Shown: piece by piece, positions 55,814 to 64,000 of the stretch
Layout: every line of letters starts with the position of its first letter
Position numbering within the stretch: position 1 is the stretch's first letter
Assembly: GCF_011440305.1 (NCBI RefSeq)
Contig: NZ_JAAOIW010000023.1
Location: forward strand, 1 to 64,000
DNA length: 64,000 nucleotides
Direction: 5' to 3'
Origin: Paenibacillus agricola
GTDB taxonomy: Bacteria; Bacillota; Bacilli; Paenibacillales; NBRC-103111
The notes under the pieces: model-generated
Told to the model about the DNA's origin: nothing
Database searches by the model: none
Seen by the model: only the letters and a program-made list of their open reading frames with translations
Made by a program: the position numbers and the translations under genes

Positions 55814-55842
55814 TAAAAAAGCCACATCTGATTAGACGTGGC
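55814..55842 (-). terminator. Intrinsic terminator of the 55922 gene
   Basis: Minus-strand GCCAC/GTGGC stem (extended by TC/GA) followed by TTTTTTAACG, 80 bases past the stop. Confidence 0.75.
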
Positions 55843-55921
55843 AGTTTACGCTTATTTAATTATAACGAAATGCAGCCTTTTCGCGTTTAGGGGGTGCAAC
55901 CGCAAACAAACGGCTATTAAG

Positions 55922-56176
55922 TTAGTCATCGTTGGGCAGATACCAGCCGTGTTCACGATGTCTTGTTTCTGCGTTCGGATGCTCCTTTTCGTATTTTTCA
56001 TTCGACCGTCTAACCATTTCGTCGTTTAATCTTTCCATTTCATAGGTTCTGTCGCCGCCACCATCTTTCAGCAATACTAACCTTCTTGTTTCATACTCAT
56101 CTGCAAGTTCTTCATCCGACGCTGTGTCAAGCAAGTTTTCGAAACTGCTTTTGAAGAGGTTACCAAATAATCCCAT
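55922..56176 (-). CDS. Hypothetical acidic protein, 84 aa
   Basis: Start ATG 56176 (MGLFGNLFKSSFENL), spaced correctly from GGAGGAG; the ATG five codons upstream lies in the SD itself. Helical, charged, with repeated Glu/Arg heptads (DEELADEYETRRLVLLKDGG; RLNDEMVRRSNEKYEKEH). No family recognised. Cytosolic. Probably transcribed alone with the terminator at 55814. Confidence 0.65.
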   Translation of the reverse strand: MGLFGNLFKSSFENLLDTASDEELADEYETRRLVLLKDGGGDRTYEMERLNDEMVRRSNEKYEKEHPNAETRHREHGWYLPNDD

Positions 56177-56313
56177 AATATTCTCCTCCATACAGATTTA
56201 TTTGAGGTGATTGCGGCGACAACTAAATCATGATGCGACACGTTATAGCTTGAATTGGACAAGACGAGGACAAATCGCTGTATGGAAACGGAATGAGCAA
56301 AATATCTCCTTGC

Positions 56314-56511
56314 CTACACATCGTTCCATACCTCGTCATCAACTGGATTATTCCAAAAGTCCATACTCGTCATGCTTGCTTGTTCGAGATTCTTTAATGT
56401 TTCGCGTTCGCGTTTCATGTTCAAGTATCCAATGAAGTCAAGCACGTCTACTGCATCTTGTTCAGGAATTCGATCAATCATTCGCTTTAATTCATCTCTG
56501 TTCACGTTCAT
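56314..56511 (-). CDS. Antitoxin-like small protein, 65 aa
   Basis: Start ATG 56511 after AAGGTGGT: MNVNRDELKRMIDRIPEQDAV, then VLDFIGYLNMKRERE and an acidic C-terminus. The pattern (helix, IPEQDAVDVLDFIGYL) matches DUF2281-like antitoxins. No toxin gene lies immediately downstream (56192-56313 is empty), so it is solitary here or has lost its partner. Confidence 0.6.
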   Translation of the reverse strand: MNVNRDELKRMIDRIPEQDAVDVLDFIGYLNMKRERETLKNLEQASMTSMDFWNNPVDDEVWNDV

Positions 56512-56588
56512 CCGCAGCACCACCTTTTCGTTCTGAAACCATTATACCATAGTTAGGATTATCTCATCATTCTATGACCATTCAATCC

Positions 56589-56624
56589 TCCCGATATATC
56601 CTTACCACGCACTCCACATGTGTT
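56589..56624. repeat. Half copy of the 17864 hairpin element
   Basis: CCCGATATATCCTTACCACG and the CACATGTGT core match the left half of 17864-17915; the right half has diverged. Confidence 0.6.
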
Positions 56625-56689
56625 GTATGCGGGAATATACTTAGTTGGAATTTTGGGATATAGTTTTTAATTTATAATGGTTTTCTCAG

Positions 56690-57494
56690 CTTTCTTAGCG
56701 TTCTTTGTTCAAAATAGATGAATTAGAACAAGGAGTGCAAGCCATTTCAGATTTGTTTACAACTGTAAATTTCATTAAACAACTTTATTTCAGATTAAAC
56801 AACCTTATTTCAGCTAGCCACTGTCCCTTCCGTAATAGGTGGCTGGGGTGCTTGTTGGGGTTTCGCCGCTCCACTTCCTTTGCTTCAACCAATGCGGCTA
56901 ATGCCGTGTGACGCAACCAATAGCCTTTGGGCTACCGTAGTCTGTGCGGTGTAAATCGGGGTCCAATTGTGTTTTGCACCGTCGCGGCAACGTTCCGGCA
57001 CTCTTTGCGGCGATTTCGCCGATCAGTTCTATGCGGACTGGCATGACGAGCTTTCATGTTTTTATTGCGTGAAAAGTGGTCGGCAACTAGCAGAGCTGTC
57101 TCGGACGCGGACTCTATACACTGGAACCCATTAAGTCGCGCTGCCCGTTGAAAATGTTTGCAAGGTCGCTTGGCAAACAAGCCGTCTAACAGAAGTCGGC
57201 TGGAAGTGCTTGCAATGCTAGGCGAGTACAAACGGGCGTTTGTGTCCTCAAGCCTTGTGGAATACACGACTATAGCCCCCACTGTTGGGCGGTCGTGTAG
57301 GCTGTACACTTTTGTGGGTACTTTGGTGCACTCCACGCTGTTAGCCTAGCTTTCACACGTTAATTCCAGCGGGCCAAAGCAAACGACAGCGCTTCGACCA
57401 GTGGACGGTCACCACTGGACTGTAAAAGCATGAACGTTTGTTTGTATTCCTTGGCATAGCTAAAAGGGAACCACGAAAGGTTCCCTCTTTTTAT
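56690..57494 (+). ncRNA. Candidate long structured non-coding RNA
   Basis: A GC-rich stretch with no credible protein on either strand, densely filled with hairpins: TTGTTC/GAACAA (56706-56734), AGCCAC/GTGGCT (56814-56842), GGCGA-TT-TCGCC (about 57011), ACAAACG-GG-CGTTTGT (about 57228), CACGAC...GCCC...GGGC...GTCGTG (about 57264-57296), CCAGTGG...CCACTGG (about 57398-57418). It ends at a strong plus-strand terminator. A TATAAT lies at 56673-56678, but no good -35 was found at the standard spacing. Length about 800 nt. The orientation is inferred from the terminator and the TATAAT box. Confidence 0.45.
57465..57494 (+). terminator. Strong intrinsic terminator
   Basis: AGGGAACC-ACGAAA-GGTTCCCT, a perfect 8-bp stem, then CTTTTTAT. 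Read on the minus strand it ends in only four Ts, so it may also serve the gene at 57602. Confidence 0.8.
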
Positions 57495-57601
57495 CTAGGT
57501 TGAATCATTATTTAGAAAGTAAACAGGTAGACAGAGTCAACTGTCAGGATGCCACAAGTTGTAGATCAACATCTGGTTTGCTCAAGTCATTTTTACCATT
57601 T

Positions 57602-58030
57602 CTAAACTTTGCTGACTTTTTTGCTGAATAATTTGGAATTCGCTTTATTATATAAACTTATAATAACCTTTACGTCGTCCAGAACAATTTCAACATCCGG
57701 ATAATAATCGTCATTATGAAGATATTCCAAGTGTTTTTTGGAATCCTCTATAATAGTATCAATGCTTTGGCGTATATCCTTGTTTTGTTTGATAAAACCT
57801 TCTGAATACACTAAGGTTGGAAAGTTATTAACGACAATTAGCAAACCATCTTTCAGTAAACTATGACAGTCATCGAATAGCGGATATTCATCTAGCAGTA
57901 ACTCGTCATATTGTGTTTTGTAATCTTTAAGTAGCTGATGAACCTGTTGGTAAAAAGCACGTTCACTTTCATTTGATACCTTATTTCTATCAAACAATGT
58001 AAGAACTGTATCAAATATATCTTTCAGCAT
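57602..58030 (-). CDS. Hypothetical protein, 142 aa
   Basis: ATG follows AAGGGTGG. All-helical and acidic: MLKDIFDTVLTLFDRNKVSN, AFYQQVHQLLKDYKTQYDELLL, DDVKVIISLYNKANSKLFSKK. No family recognised; no signal peptide or membrane segment. Size and composition resemble small immunity or prophage accessory proteins. Confidence 0.6.
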   Translation of the reverse strand: MLKDIFDTVLTLFDRNKVSNESERAFYQQVHQLLKDYKTQYDELLLDEYPLFDDCHSLLKDGLLIVVNNFPTLVYSEGFIKQNKDIRQSIDTIIEDSKKHLEYLHNDDYYPDVEIVLDDVKVIISLYNKANSKLFSKKVSKV

Positions 58031-58166
58031 AATACAACCACCCTTATTTCCTAGTATTACTATATATAGTATTATATGTTGCTAAATAAATCATCTATTA
58101 TTTTTGAGGCATACACACCACTAAACAACGACAGCAGCAATCGCACCAATTCAAACTGTGTAGTCA

Positions 58167-58205
58167 ATCGAGTAGGAGGGGACTAGCCGTCCCCTCCTAC
58201 TCGAT
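58167..58205. other. Perfect 17-bp inverted repeat
   Basis: ATCGAGTAGGAGGGGAC and its exact complement flank a 5-base loop (TAGCC), one base past the S-layer-homology gene's stop. There is no T-tract on either side, so it is a strong RNA hairpin or recognition site rather than a standard terminator. Confidence 0.75.
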
Positions 58206-58206
58206 C

Positions 58207-59213
58207 TTAATATCTTATGTGGATGGAAATATCTTTGTACAATTTAGTGGATGGTTCTACGGAAAGAGAGTATTTCCCTGCAATTAGTGTACTATTTTGA
58301 CGAGTCTTAATGGCACCATTTAGTGTGTCAGCAAAAGAGTCATCGACTGGAATGCCGGCAGCTTGCATGACTTTAACCATCAATTCAAGTGTTGCTGTAT
58401 CTTTTCCAGTACCTGTCGAAATCATTTCAACCCCTATCATTTTTGGATTGGATTCCAATTTAACTAATCCAATCTTTTTATCCACCGACAATACGACGAC
58501 TGCATCCTTTTCAACCCGTACAGTTAGACCGTTATCTTCTGCAACTTTGGTTACAGCATCCTTGATTTCAGCAATACGTGGTAACAAGTCTGTAGTTGGC
58601 AGACTAGGCAGTGCAGTTGTAGGAGTAGGTGCTGTAGGTCTAGGTTTAATGCTACTTAAGCCTTTGTCTTTCAAGTTCTTAACAAATGGATTGCTTCGGC
58701 ACGAGTCAAGCTGTCTGCACCTTTGTAGCCTTCGATAGTAGCGGAATCTTTACCTGAAGAATATCCTTTAGCCAACAAGTACTGGATGGCATCTCCACTT
58801 GTAAAATTGTAACCTACAGAACCGACAATGATTTCAGCAACCTTTTGACGATTAATCGCTTCGTTACGAATCGCGGCATCAGCAAAGCCGTTCATGGGGT
58901 AGTTTTGCTGTTTAGCGAAATCGTAAATAGCGTCTGCCCAGTGGTTCATTTTGTTGTTAGGAACGGGCTTAATACCATACGCTTTGGAAAACATGCCGAG
59001 GAACTCAGCTTCAGTAATTTGTTTGTCGGGAAGGAAAGAACCATCTGGGTAACCGTCGACCACTTCATTTTCTTGGGCCCACTTAATTGTGCTTTCTGCC
59101 CAGTGATTGCTGGTGTCCGTCAATGGGACTGCTGCCGCGTACATCAGTATGATGGTAGACAGCATGGTGCAAGTAACAACTACACTTGCAAACCATTTTG
59201 TAGATTTCTTCAA
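58207..59213 (-). pseudogene. S-layer-homology secreted protein, frameshifted
   Basis: The 5' frame (59213-58671) encodes a signal peptide (about 1-28, KWFASVVVTCTMLSTIILMYAAA) and three S-layer-homology repeats (NHWAESTIKWAQENEVVDGYPDG; the last ending LTRAEAIHLL). The frame then stops. One added A near 58688 would give ...AEAIQFVKNLKDKGLSSI and join the second frame (58674-58207), a proline/threonine linker and an alpha/beta domain. The protein would be wall-anchored through the repeats. Unlike the mobile genes around it, this is a typical host surface gene. Confidence 0.8.
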
Positions 59214-59282
59214 GCGTCTTCCTCCTCGTAGTCGTACTAATGATAACCCTATGTATAGTAAAATTTACCTATGAAATATTAT

Positions 59283-60160
59283 CCTGTTTTCGAGGCATTA
59301 TTACCTGAGCAACTGTACAACGCTGTGCTGGTAAGGGGATTATTCACTATGAATTCGACATACCCCATTGGCAGTGTAGCCGTAAGCAGTGCCAGTGTGA
59401 GATAGGTTATTTTGAAGAATATAGGCTTGCCTCCTTTTTCAAAACAGTTTAGCGCGGAGAAAGGCGTTGTGTCAGTGTAATTTCACGTGGTTTAACAGCG
59501 TTTAACCATGCTTCGGGCTTAGCGTCCGGTGAGACTCAGCGGCTTAGGGTGGTGTACGCCATGGGCTGGATGTTTGAGGTCGGGGAAGGTACAGCGCACG
59601 TTTTGGCGCGTGTGGCTCAGCGTTTGGAAGCAGAGGAAGCCTACACAGGAACAGCAGTAGTGGTGCGGCAGGGTGCAGTCGGCGGGCAGTGGAAGATTCT
59701 GTGTATACACGTTTCACGTGCCATGTAGCGTTGCGCTTGGTTTTGCTTGGAAGGGTACCCAAGTCCTACAAAGCGAGAGGGCGTCTTGTCGGTAAGGTTG
59801 CAGAGGTATACGGTTGATTTTGATCAGTTGGTTCCAGTTGGCGTTTGAATTGGCGTGTCGTCCCTTGGTGCTAACCTTCTCACGGCGCAGGCCAATGCAC
59901 CGGCACGTGTTGCCCATTTGGTCAGAGAGCGCGGCTGGGGGCTGTAGCGGCAGTTTGGGGGTGTACAGATGGTTGGGCGGCGCAAGGTTTACTGGCGGCA
60001 TTGCACAACGGGTCGGCAGTAGGGTTGGATGCCACCAGTGCCACTGTTGTGGTACTTAGTGCCACCCCTACCGCAACGCCGCGGCGTTCTTGTCCGCAAG
60101 GGCGAGCTGGGGTTCGGGTCTCTCCGGAACTGCCACCCCGGTGAGTGCGGTGGCAGTTCG
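59283..60160. other. GC-rich gene-free region with strong hairpins, candidate RNA
   Basis: No ORF here has protein-like composition or an SD. Hairpins include a GAACTGCCACC/GGTGGCAGTTC perfect 11-bp stem (60125-60157), AGTGCCAC-TGTT-GTGGTACT with one G-U pair on the plus strand (about 60040-60060), and the AACGCCG/CGGCGTT palindrome (about 60076). The plus strand is rich in G and T. The direction of transcription is unclear; the G-U pair favours plus. Confidence 0.35.
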
Positions 60161-60206
60161 TTATGAGTTCTGGTATAACATTTCCCGTCCATGATCTATC
60201 CACCAA

Positions 60207-62749
60207 TTACAAAGCGTTTTTTAATGCATCAAAATGACGAATCAACCACTCGAAGTGTTGCTCGTATAATTCCGTATTGTGTATATCCGCCTCAATAGAA
60301 TATAGAATTCGTTTTGCGGTACTTTTGTCTCGGCTGGTATACCACTCGAGAGAGAACCCACAGGTGTTTTCAATTTCTTCTTTATTTGATTCGAGCCGAG
60401 CAAAATCCTCTGGGCGATAAACGTAAATCCCAATACGCAGAATTTTCTTTCTAACAAGCTGAAAAAACAAGTGGTAGTCTCGGCTATCAACCGTTACGTC
60501 ATACCAGTCGACATAGGATGGCTTCCGGGAAGCAATATCCTCTTCACGCCCATGATCACGGCAATACTGAACAAAGCGTGTCCAAAAATCTTTCCGAAGA
60601 TAATGCCTTTCGGACAATTCCTTTGAAGTCGCTGCTGTGGTCTCTGTTAGCTCGGTAACCCCTGGAACGGGCAATTCGGGAGTGTCCAAGCGTTTATCCT
60701 TGACAAAGGATATATGAAGCAAGTCCATCATCTGTTTGTCCTCAAATTTAATGCACCAGCGTAACTCCAAAAAACGTAGCAGAGCAAGACCGCGGTTCAA
60801 AATATTCTCAGCTGTCCAATTCTGCTTTTTCGCTACTTCTATTTCCGAATGAGAGCCATTTTCGTAGCCTCTGCGCCCTGCCGCAGAGGAGCTTTTTTTA
60901 TCTGGAAAACTGTCGTTTTGCAAACTGGAATTAATGCTTTGCGCCAGAGGAAGTAGATTTCCTAGCGATACGGACAGCAGTTTTATTTCGTTGTCCGTGT
61001 ATTGCCGGAACTGGTTGCGCCAATACCATTTCGTAGGCGTCTGAGGCAAAATATGCTCTATTGTTATTTTGTCTTTATCAACCTTTGTAAAGAGATTCCA
61101 GTCAACCTTTTGCAGGTTGTTCTGCGTGGCTTTGTCGTACTCATATTCATAAAGAAAATAGCGCAAATCACGCCAGCCATAAAAGCCCTCGCCTGAAACA
61201 AACCGCCGATCCGTGCGTGCAATAAAATTAGTGATGATTGATGACATGTCTTTATCAACAGTATTATTGATATCCTGGGTAACCTCAGCAAGGGAAGTAA
61301 TCCCACTTAAAACTTCTCTTGATTTGTTATAGTAGTCACTGCTTTTATAACTTGCCTGAAACCCGCCCATTCTGAACGCTAGAAATATATACCGTTCTAT
61401 AGTTTGAAAAAGGCTTATACGGTCTGCTGCAGATGTGCTTTCCATTGAAGCGAGCGTGACGGCAACAAGTGGACGGAAATATCCAATTCCAATTCGATTG
61501 AGTTTATCAATCCACACTTTTTCTCCGTCGGTTAATGTGGTGCTGTCATTTGGAAAGAAGCTGTAATACCAATGTTCTGCCAGAGTCTTGAGGCTGTTAA
61601 CATAATCGCTAATCTCTTTTGGCGCAAGACGACTGACTATAATTACTTCTGGCTCAGTCGTCTGGACTACTTCTTCATCTTCATGCTCCTGCTCAAAACC
61701 GGGTAATGGTTCGTCTATCTCCTCAGCCAGAGTCATGGTTTGCTTTTCGAAGATGTTTTTTGCTGAGAACTTACTAAGCAAAAATCGAATGTAGTCATCA
61801 CCTTTTTTACGTGAATATTGGAAATATGTAATCCAGTGAGCGCGCAGAAAATCATCATCGGACAAAGGAGCATTTTGATTGCGACCAAGTTGATAGTAAA
61901 TTCTTTCCACGAATCGTTGATATTTTTCCGCAACTGCTCTTTGTCAGTATTGTCAAGCTGATGATCTTCGAAAAGCGTTGTAAGATAAATCAACCGGTTT
62001 TTGAGTAGTTCTAGGTTTGTCAGTTTTTTGCCACGATTATTCATGGTTTCAAATGCCACAAATACATCATAATCATCTTCGATTTCGTGGATATTGAACA
62101 TAAGCCTTAATGTAAGTTTTTTGTAAACACGTTCAATACCCCTAAACCCTTCACTGATATATAGCTGCTGTAGGTTTTCGGAAAAGAAGGTTTTTGCGTA
62201 TTTCAGATTCTTTGTATAATAAGTTTCAAACACATAACCGCCAAAAGGTTCCTCAAACACTTTATATTTCAAGTAATCCGCGCTCGGATTATCGGTTTCA
62301 TATCCGAACAAATAGGTAGTGACGAGATTCTGCGGCGGACGTTTTCTAAGGACATATTTAGCCTTTATATCTTTTAAGGACTCGTAGCCGATAAATATTT
62401 CCTCATCTGTTTTTTTGGCGTTTTCCGGAAGCCTTTGAACGAATGTTACAAGCTCATTCATAAGAATAGAAAATGTGGTCAATCGTTGTTGCCCGTCCAC
62501 AACATGAAAAGCTGTAAAGCCAATGTCTAAAAGCCATGCATCATCTTTCCATGTTCGCGTTTCCATTTGGCTGACAGCCTTCAAAGAGAGCAAACCGGTA
62601 TAGTGGTACCTATCCTCATGTAGATTCATCAAATCATCCCAAAAATCAACAAGCTGCTCATGCTTCCATGCATAACCGCGCTGGTAATCAGGTATACGAA
62701 AAAGTTTATTTTGAAACAGCACAGAAAGCGGCTGTAATTCGTTAGCCAT
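60207..62749 (-). pseudogene. GmrSD-like type IV restriction enzyme (DUF262 + DUF1524 + DUF4268), frameshifted
   Basis: The 5' frame from ATG 62749 (after GGGGG) carries DUF262: FRIPDYQRGYAWKHEQLVDFW and FHVVDGQQRLTTFSIL. Near 61907 one A is missing from a short A-rich run (NDSWKE should continue as [10 protein letters not shown]). The second frame carries the DUF1524 HNH-like nuclease ([28 protein letters not shown]) and a C-terminal DUF4268-type domain ([14 protein letters not shown] ... [12 protein letters not shown]-like end). GmrSD enzymes cut glucosylated or otherwise modified phage DNA. With the missing base restored it would be a full, single-chain enzyme of about 850 residues. Confidence 0.85.
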
Positions 62750-63015
62750 TACTGTAAACCCCCTACCCAAATTCTGTTAACCGCGCTAATAATCTTTTCC
62801 AATACGACGGATATTTTCTTCAATGATTTTTTCAAATCGAAGTAAAGCTTTTGCATTTTCACTTAATCTCCGTGACAATTTTGTTGTAGTCGTTTGTATT
62901 GAACAGCAATGTAGCATAGTTTTTGAAATTCGACATATTCCATACATTTCCTGCTTTATTTGGTATTTGAATCTACAACTCTATTCCTCTACGCCATAAG
63001 ATTCACAAATAAATA

Positions 63016-63038
63016 GGGCGTGCTTTTATGCACAGCCC
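63016..63038. terminator. Hairpin downstream of the 63109 gene
   Basis: GGGCGTGC/GCACAGCCC-type stem with a TTTTAT loop, 70 bases past the stop at 63109. The following T-tract is weak. The rest of the 62750-63108 gap holds nothing recognised. Confidence 0.4.
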
Positions 63039-63108
63039 ATACAATATTCCTTCAATGTTTTTACTTGTAACAAACCGTCAACTCAATCCGTTTATCCTCC
63101 CGTATAAC

Positions 63109-63837
63109 CTATGCCTTGACCCATTCCATACTTTTCTCATTCCATTTGTAAAACAATTCAGAAAGCGGCGAATTTAACTCGCTTTCTAAAACAACTCTAA
63201 CTTTAAAATCTACCAGCAGTTCCTCAATCGGCTTCAGCCAATTTATATTCTCAGTGAGAACAATGATTCGCCGCTGCTGATTTGGCTTCCTAAATCGCCA
63301 TTCTTGCTGGATTTCCCGTGTGTTTTCTTTGACGACCAAGATATCAATAGGCTCCGCCATCTCTATGGTGCCAACAAAAGGTTGGCCAGAACAATAGATG
63401 GCAGGCTTATTTGAAATAAACTTGCTAAATAATTTAAAAAAAGCAAATCGCTGCAACACTTCAGCCGTTTTATAGTCCATCCAGTAGTTGACTTCATCAA
63501 CCATATCGAAATATTTCAAGCTGGATAACCCCAATGTGTAAAAATACCAGGTTTGCCTGGCAGCCCCCCCTGATTCGGCTTTGCCGATTTGAATAATCGG
63601 ATGCTCCAACACCTTTTTATCCCGTATGAGTTGATTTATCATCCCCTTATCGCCTTTTAGAAAAATCTTTCTATATTGAGCACTTCCAATAAACCTCATA
63701 TCTCGTAATGGTTTAAGGACTTCAAGCTCTTTTTTTGAGAATTTCACTTTCAAGCTGCTGGCTATTTCACTTGACTCGATCACCTTATATTGAGTTTCCC
63801 ATTTATAATTTTCTGTTGAGAACGGAGAAATTGGCAT
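63109..63837 (-). CDS. Hypothetical winged-helix protein, 242 aa
   Basis: ATG follows AGGGGAG. The N-terminal 110 residues (KKELEVLKPLRDMRFIGSAQYRKIFLKGDKGMINQLIRDKKVL ... QTWYFYTLGLSSLKYF) have the winged-helix layout of replication-relaxation-type proteins. The C-terminal half is alpha/beta (IDILVVKENTREIQQEW; RIIVLTENINWL), with a possible degraded nuclease-like core but no clear catalytic set. A DNA-binding role is plausible. It is located directly upstream of the GmrSD-like gene and may be co-transcribed. No gene is visible in 63838-64000. Confidence 0.55.
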   Translation of the reverse strand: MPISPFSTENYKWETQYKVIESSEIASSLKVKFSKKELEVLKPLRDMRFIGSAQYRKIFLKGDKGMINQLIRDKKVLEHPIIQIGKAESGGAARQTWYFYTLGLSSLKYFDMVDEVNYWMDYKTAEVLQRFAFFKLFSKFISNKPAIYCSGQPFVGTIEMAEPIDILVVKENTREIQQEWRFRKPNQQRRIIVLTENINWLKPIEELLVDFKVRVVLESELNSPLSELFYKWNEKSMEWVKA

Positions 63838-64000
63838 ATGCTGCTCCCCTTAAATCTTTTGAGAGATTTTACCGTACATTTTTTGTTTTTTTTCGTCAAT
63901 AGTAACGATCGTTATAGCAACTCGGTCATGCTTGGAGACCTTGCCTATTTTCATGTGCCTGCAGAGGATATCAACACCGGATTCCAGGTTGACGAAAACC

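Noticed and set aside
56314-56511. Complete toxin-antitoxin pair
   Set aside because: Only the antitoxin-like gene is visible; no toxin-like frame with an SD lies on either side.
56932-57336. 134-codon minus-strand frame in the GC-rich region
   Set aside because: Rich in Arg, Ser and His, no SD, no family resemblance, and overlaps the hairpin-dense stretch; read as a chance frame in structured DNA.
59544-60206. Several overlapping minus-strand proline- and arginine-rich frames
   Set aside because: Low-complexity composition, mutual overlap and no SD; attributed to the GC-rich sequence.
1-64000. CRISPR array, tRNA genes, retron or reverse transcriptase
   Set aside because: No spaced direct-repeat array, no tRNA-like cloverleaf and no reverse-transcriptase motif was seen on reading both strands by eye.

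Overview
The window looks like a low-GC Bacillota chromosome or large plasmid, probably Paenibacillaceae. The grounds are strong Shine-Dalgarno (SD) sites, frequent TTG/GTG starts, S-layer-homology and stalk-domain secreted proteins, an IseA-like inhibitor, a BsuPI-type lipoprotein and PAS-GGDEF-EAL-PilZ signalling. Nearly every gene reads leftwards (minus strand). No tRNA, rRNA, CRISPR array or core housekeeping gene was seen, so this is an accessory region of phage or satellite genes and anti-phage defence genes.

Layout. 0.1-8.6 kb is a decayed copy of a phage module: tyrosine recombinase, small terminase, a secreted protein, and a frameshifted single-chain RNA polymerase of the YonO/RdRp-like family whose 3' end is fused to a DNA methyltransferase, then small genes and a YdbC/PC4 gene. 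8.7-17.6 kb is a type I restriction-modification operon (hsdM-hsdS-hsdR) and a large protein with a zinc ribbon and a FokI-like PD-(D/E)XK site. 18-22.3 kb holds two divergent cyclic-di-GMP genes. 22.5-33.7 kb runs from a large serine recombinase through a head module (Ig-like protein, connectors, coat, scaffold, portal, ankyrin protein, large terminase, PD-(D/E)XK protein) with no tail or lysis genes. 33.7-45.6 kb is the second, fuller module copy: recombinase, small terminase, lipoprotein pseudogene, ParB-methylase, SF2 helicase, DUF5659-like protein, and an intact 1174-residue RNA polymerase with a DxDGD active site. 45.8-51 kb is a complete Detocs system (sensor kinase, lone receiver, receiver-nucleosidase). 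51-64 kb has an IS1182-type element, HNH and NERD nuclease-domain proteins, an S-layer-homology pseudogene, a frameshifted GmrSD-like type IV restriction gene, and two GC-rich structured gene-free regions that may encode long non-coding RNAs.

How it works together. The head genes plus terminases without tails suggest a capsid-forming satellite or a degraded prophage. The private RNA polymerase could drive a module in which intrinsic terminators sit directly before several genes. Defence cargo (type I R-M, FokI-like protein, Detocs, GmrSD, HNH, NERD) lies between and beside the two module copies. Several genes carry single-base frameshifts in short homopolymers. These may be real decay or residual assembly errors, because other genes carry in-frame stops and larger deletions that are clearly real.
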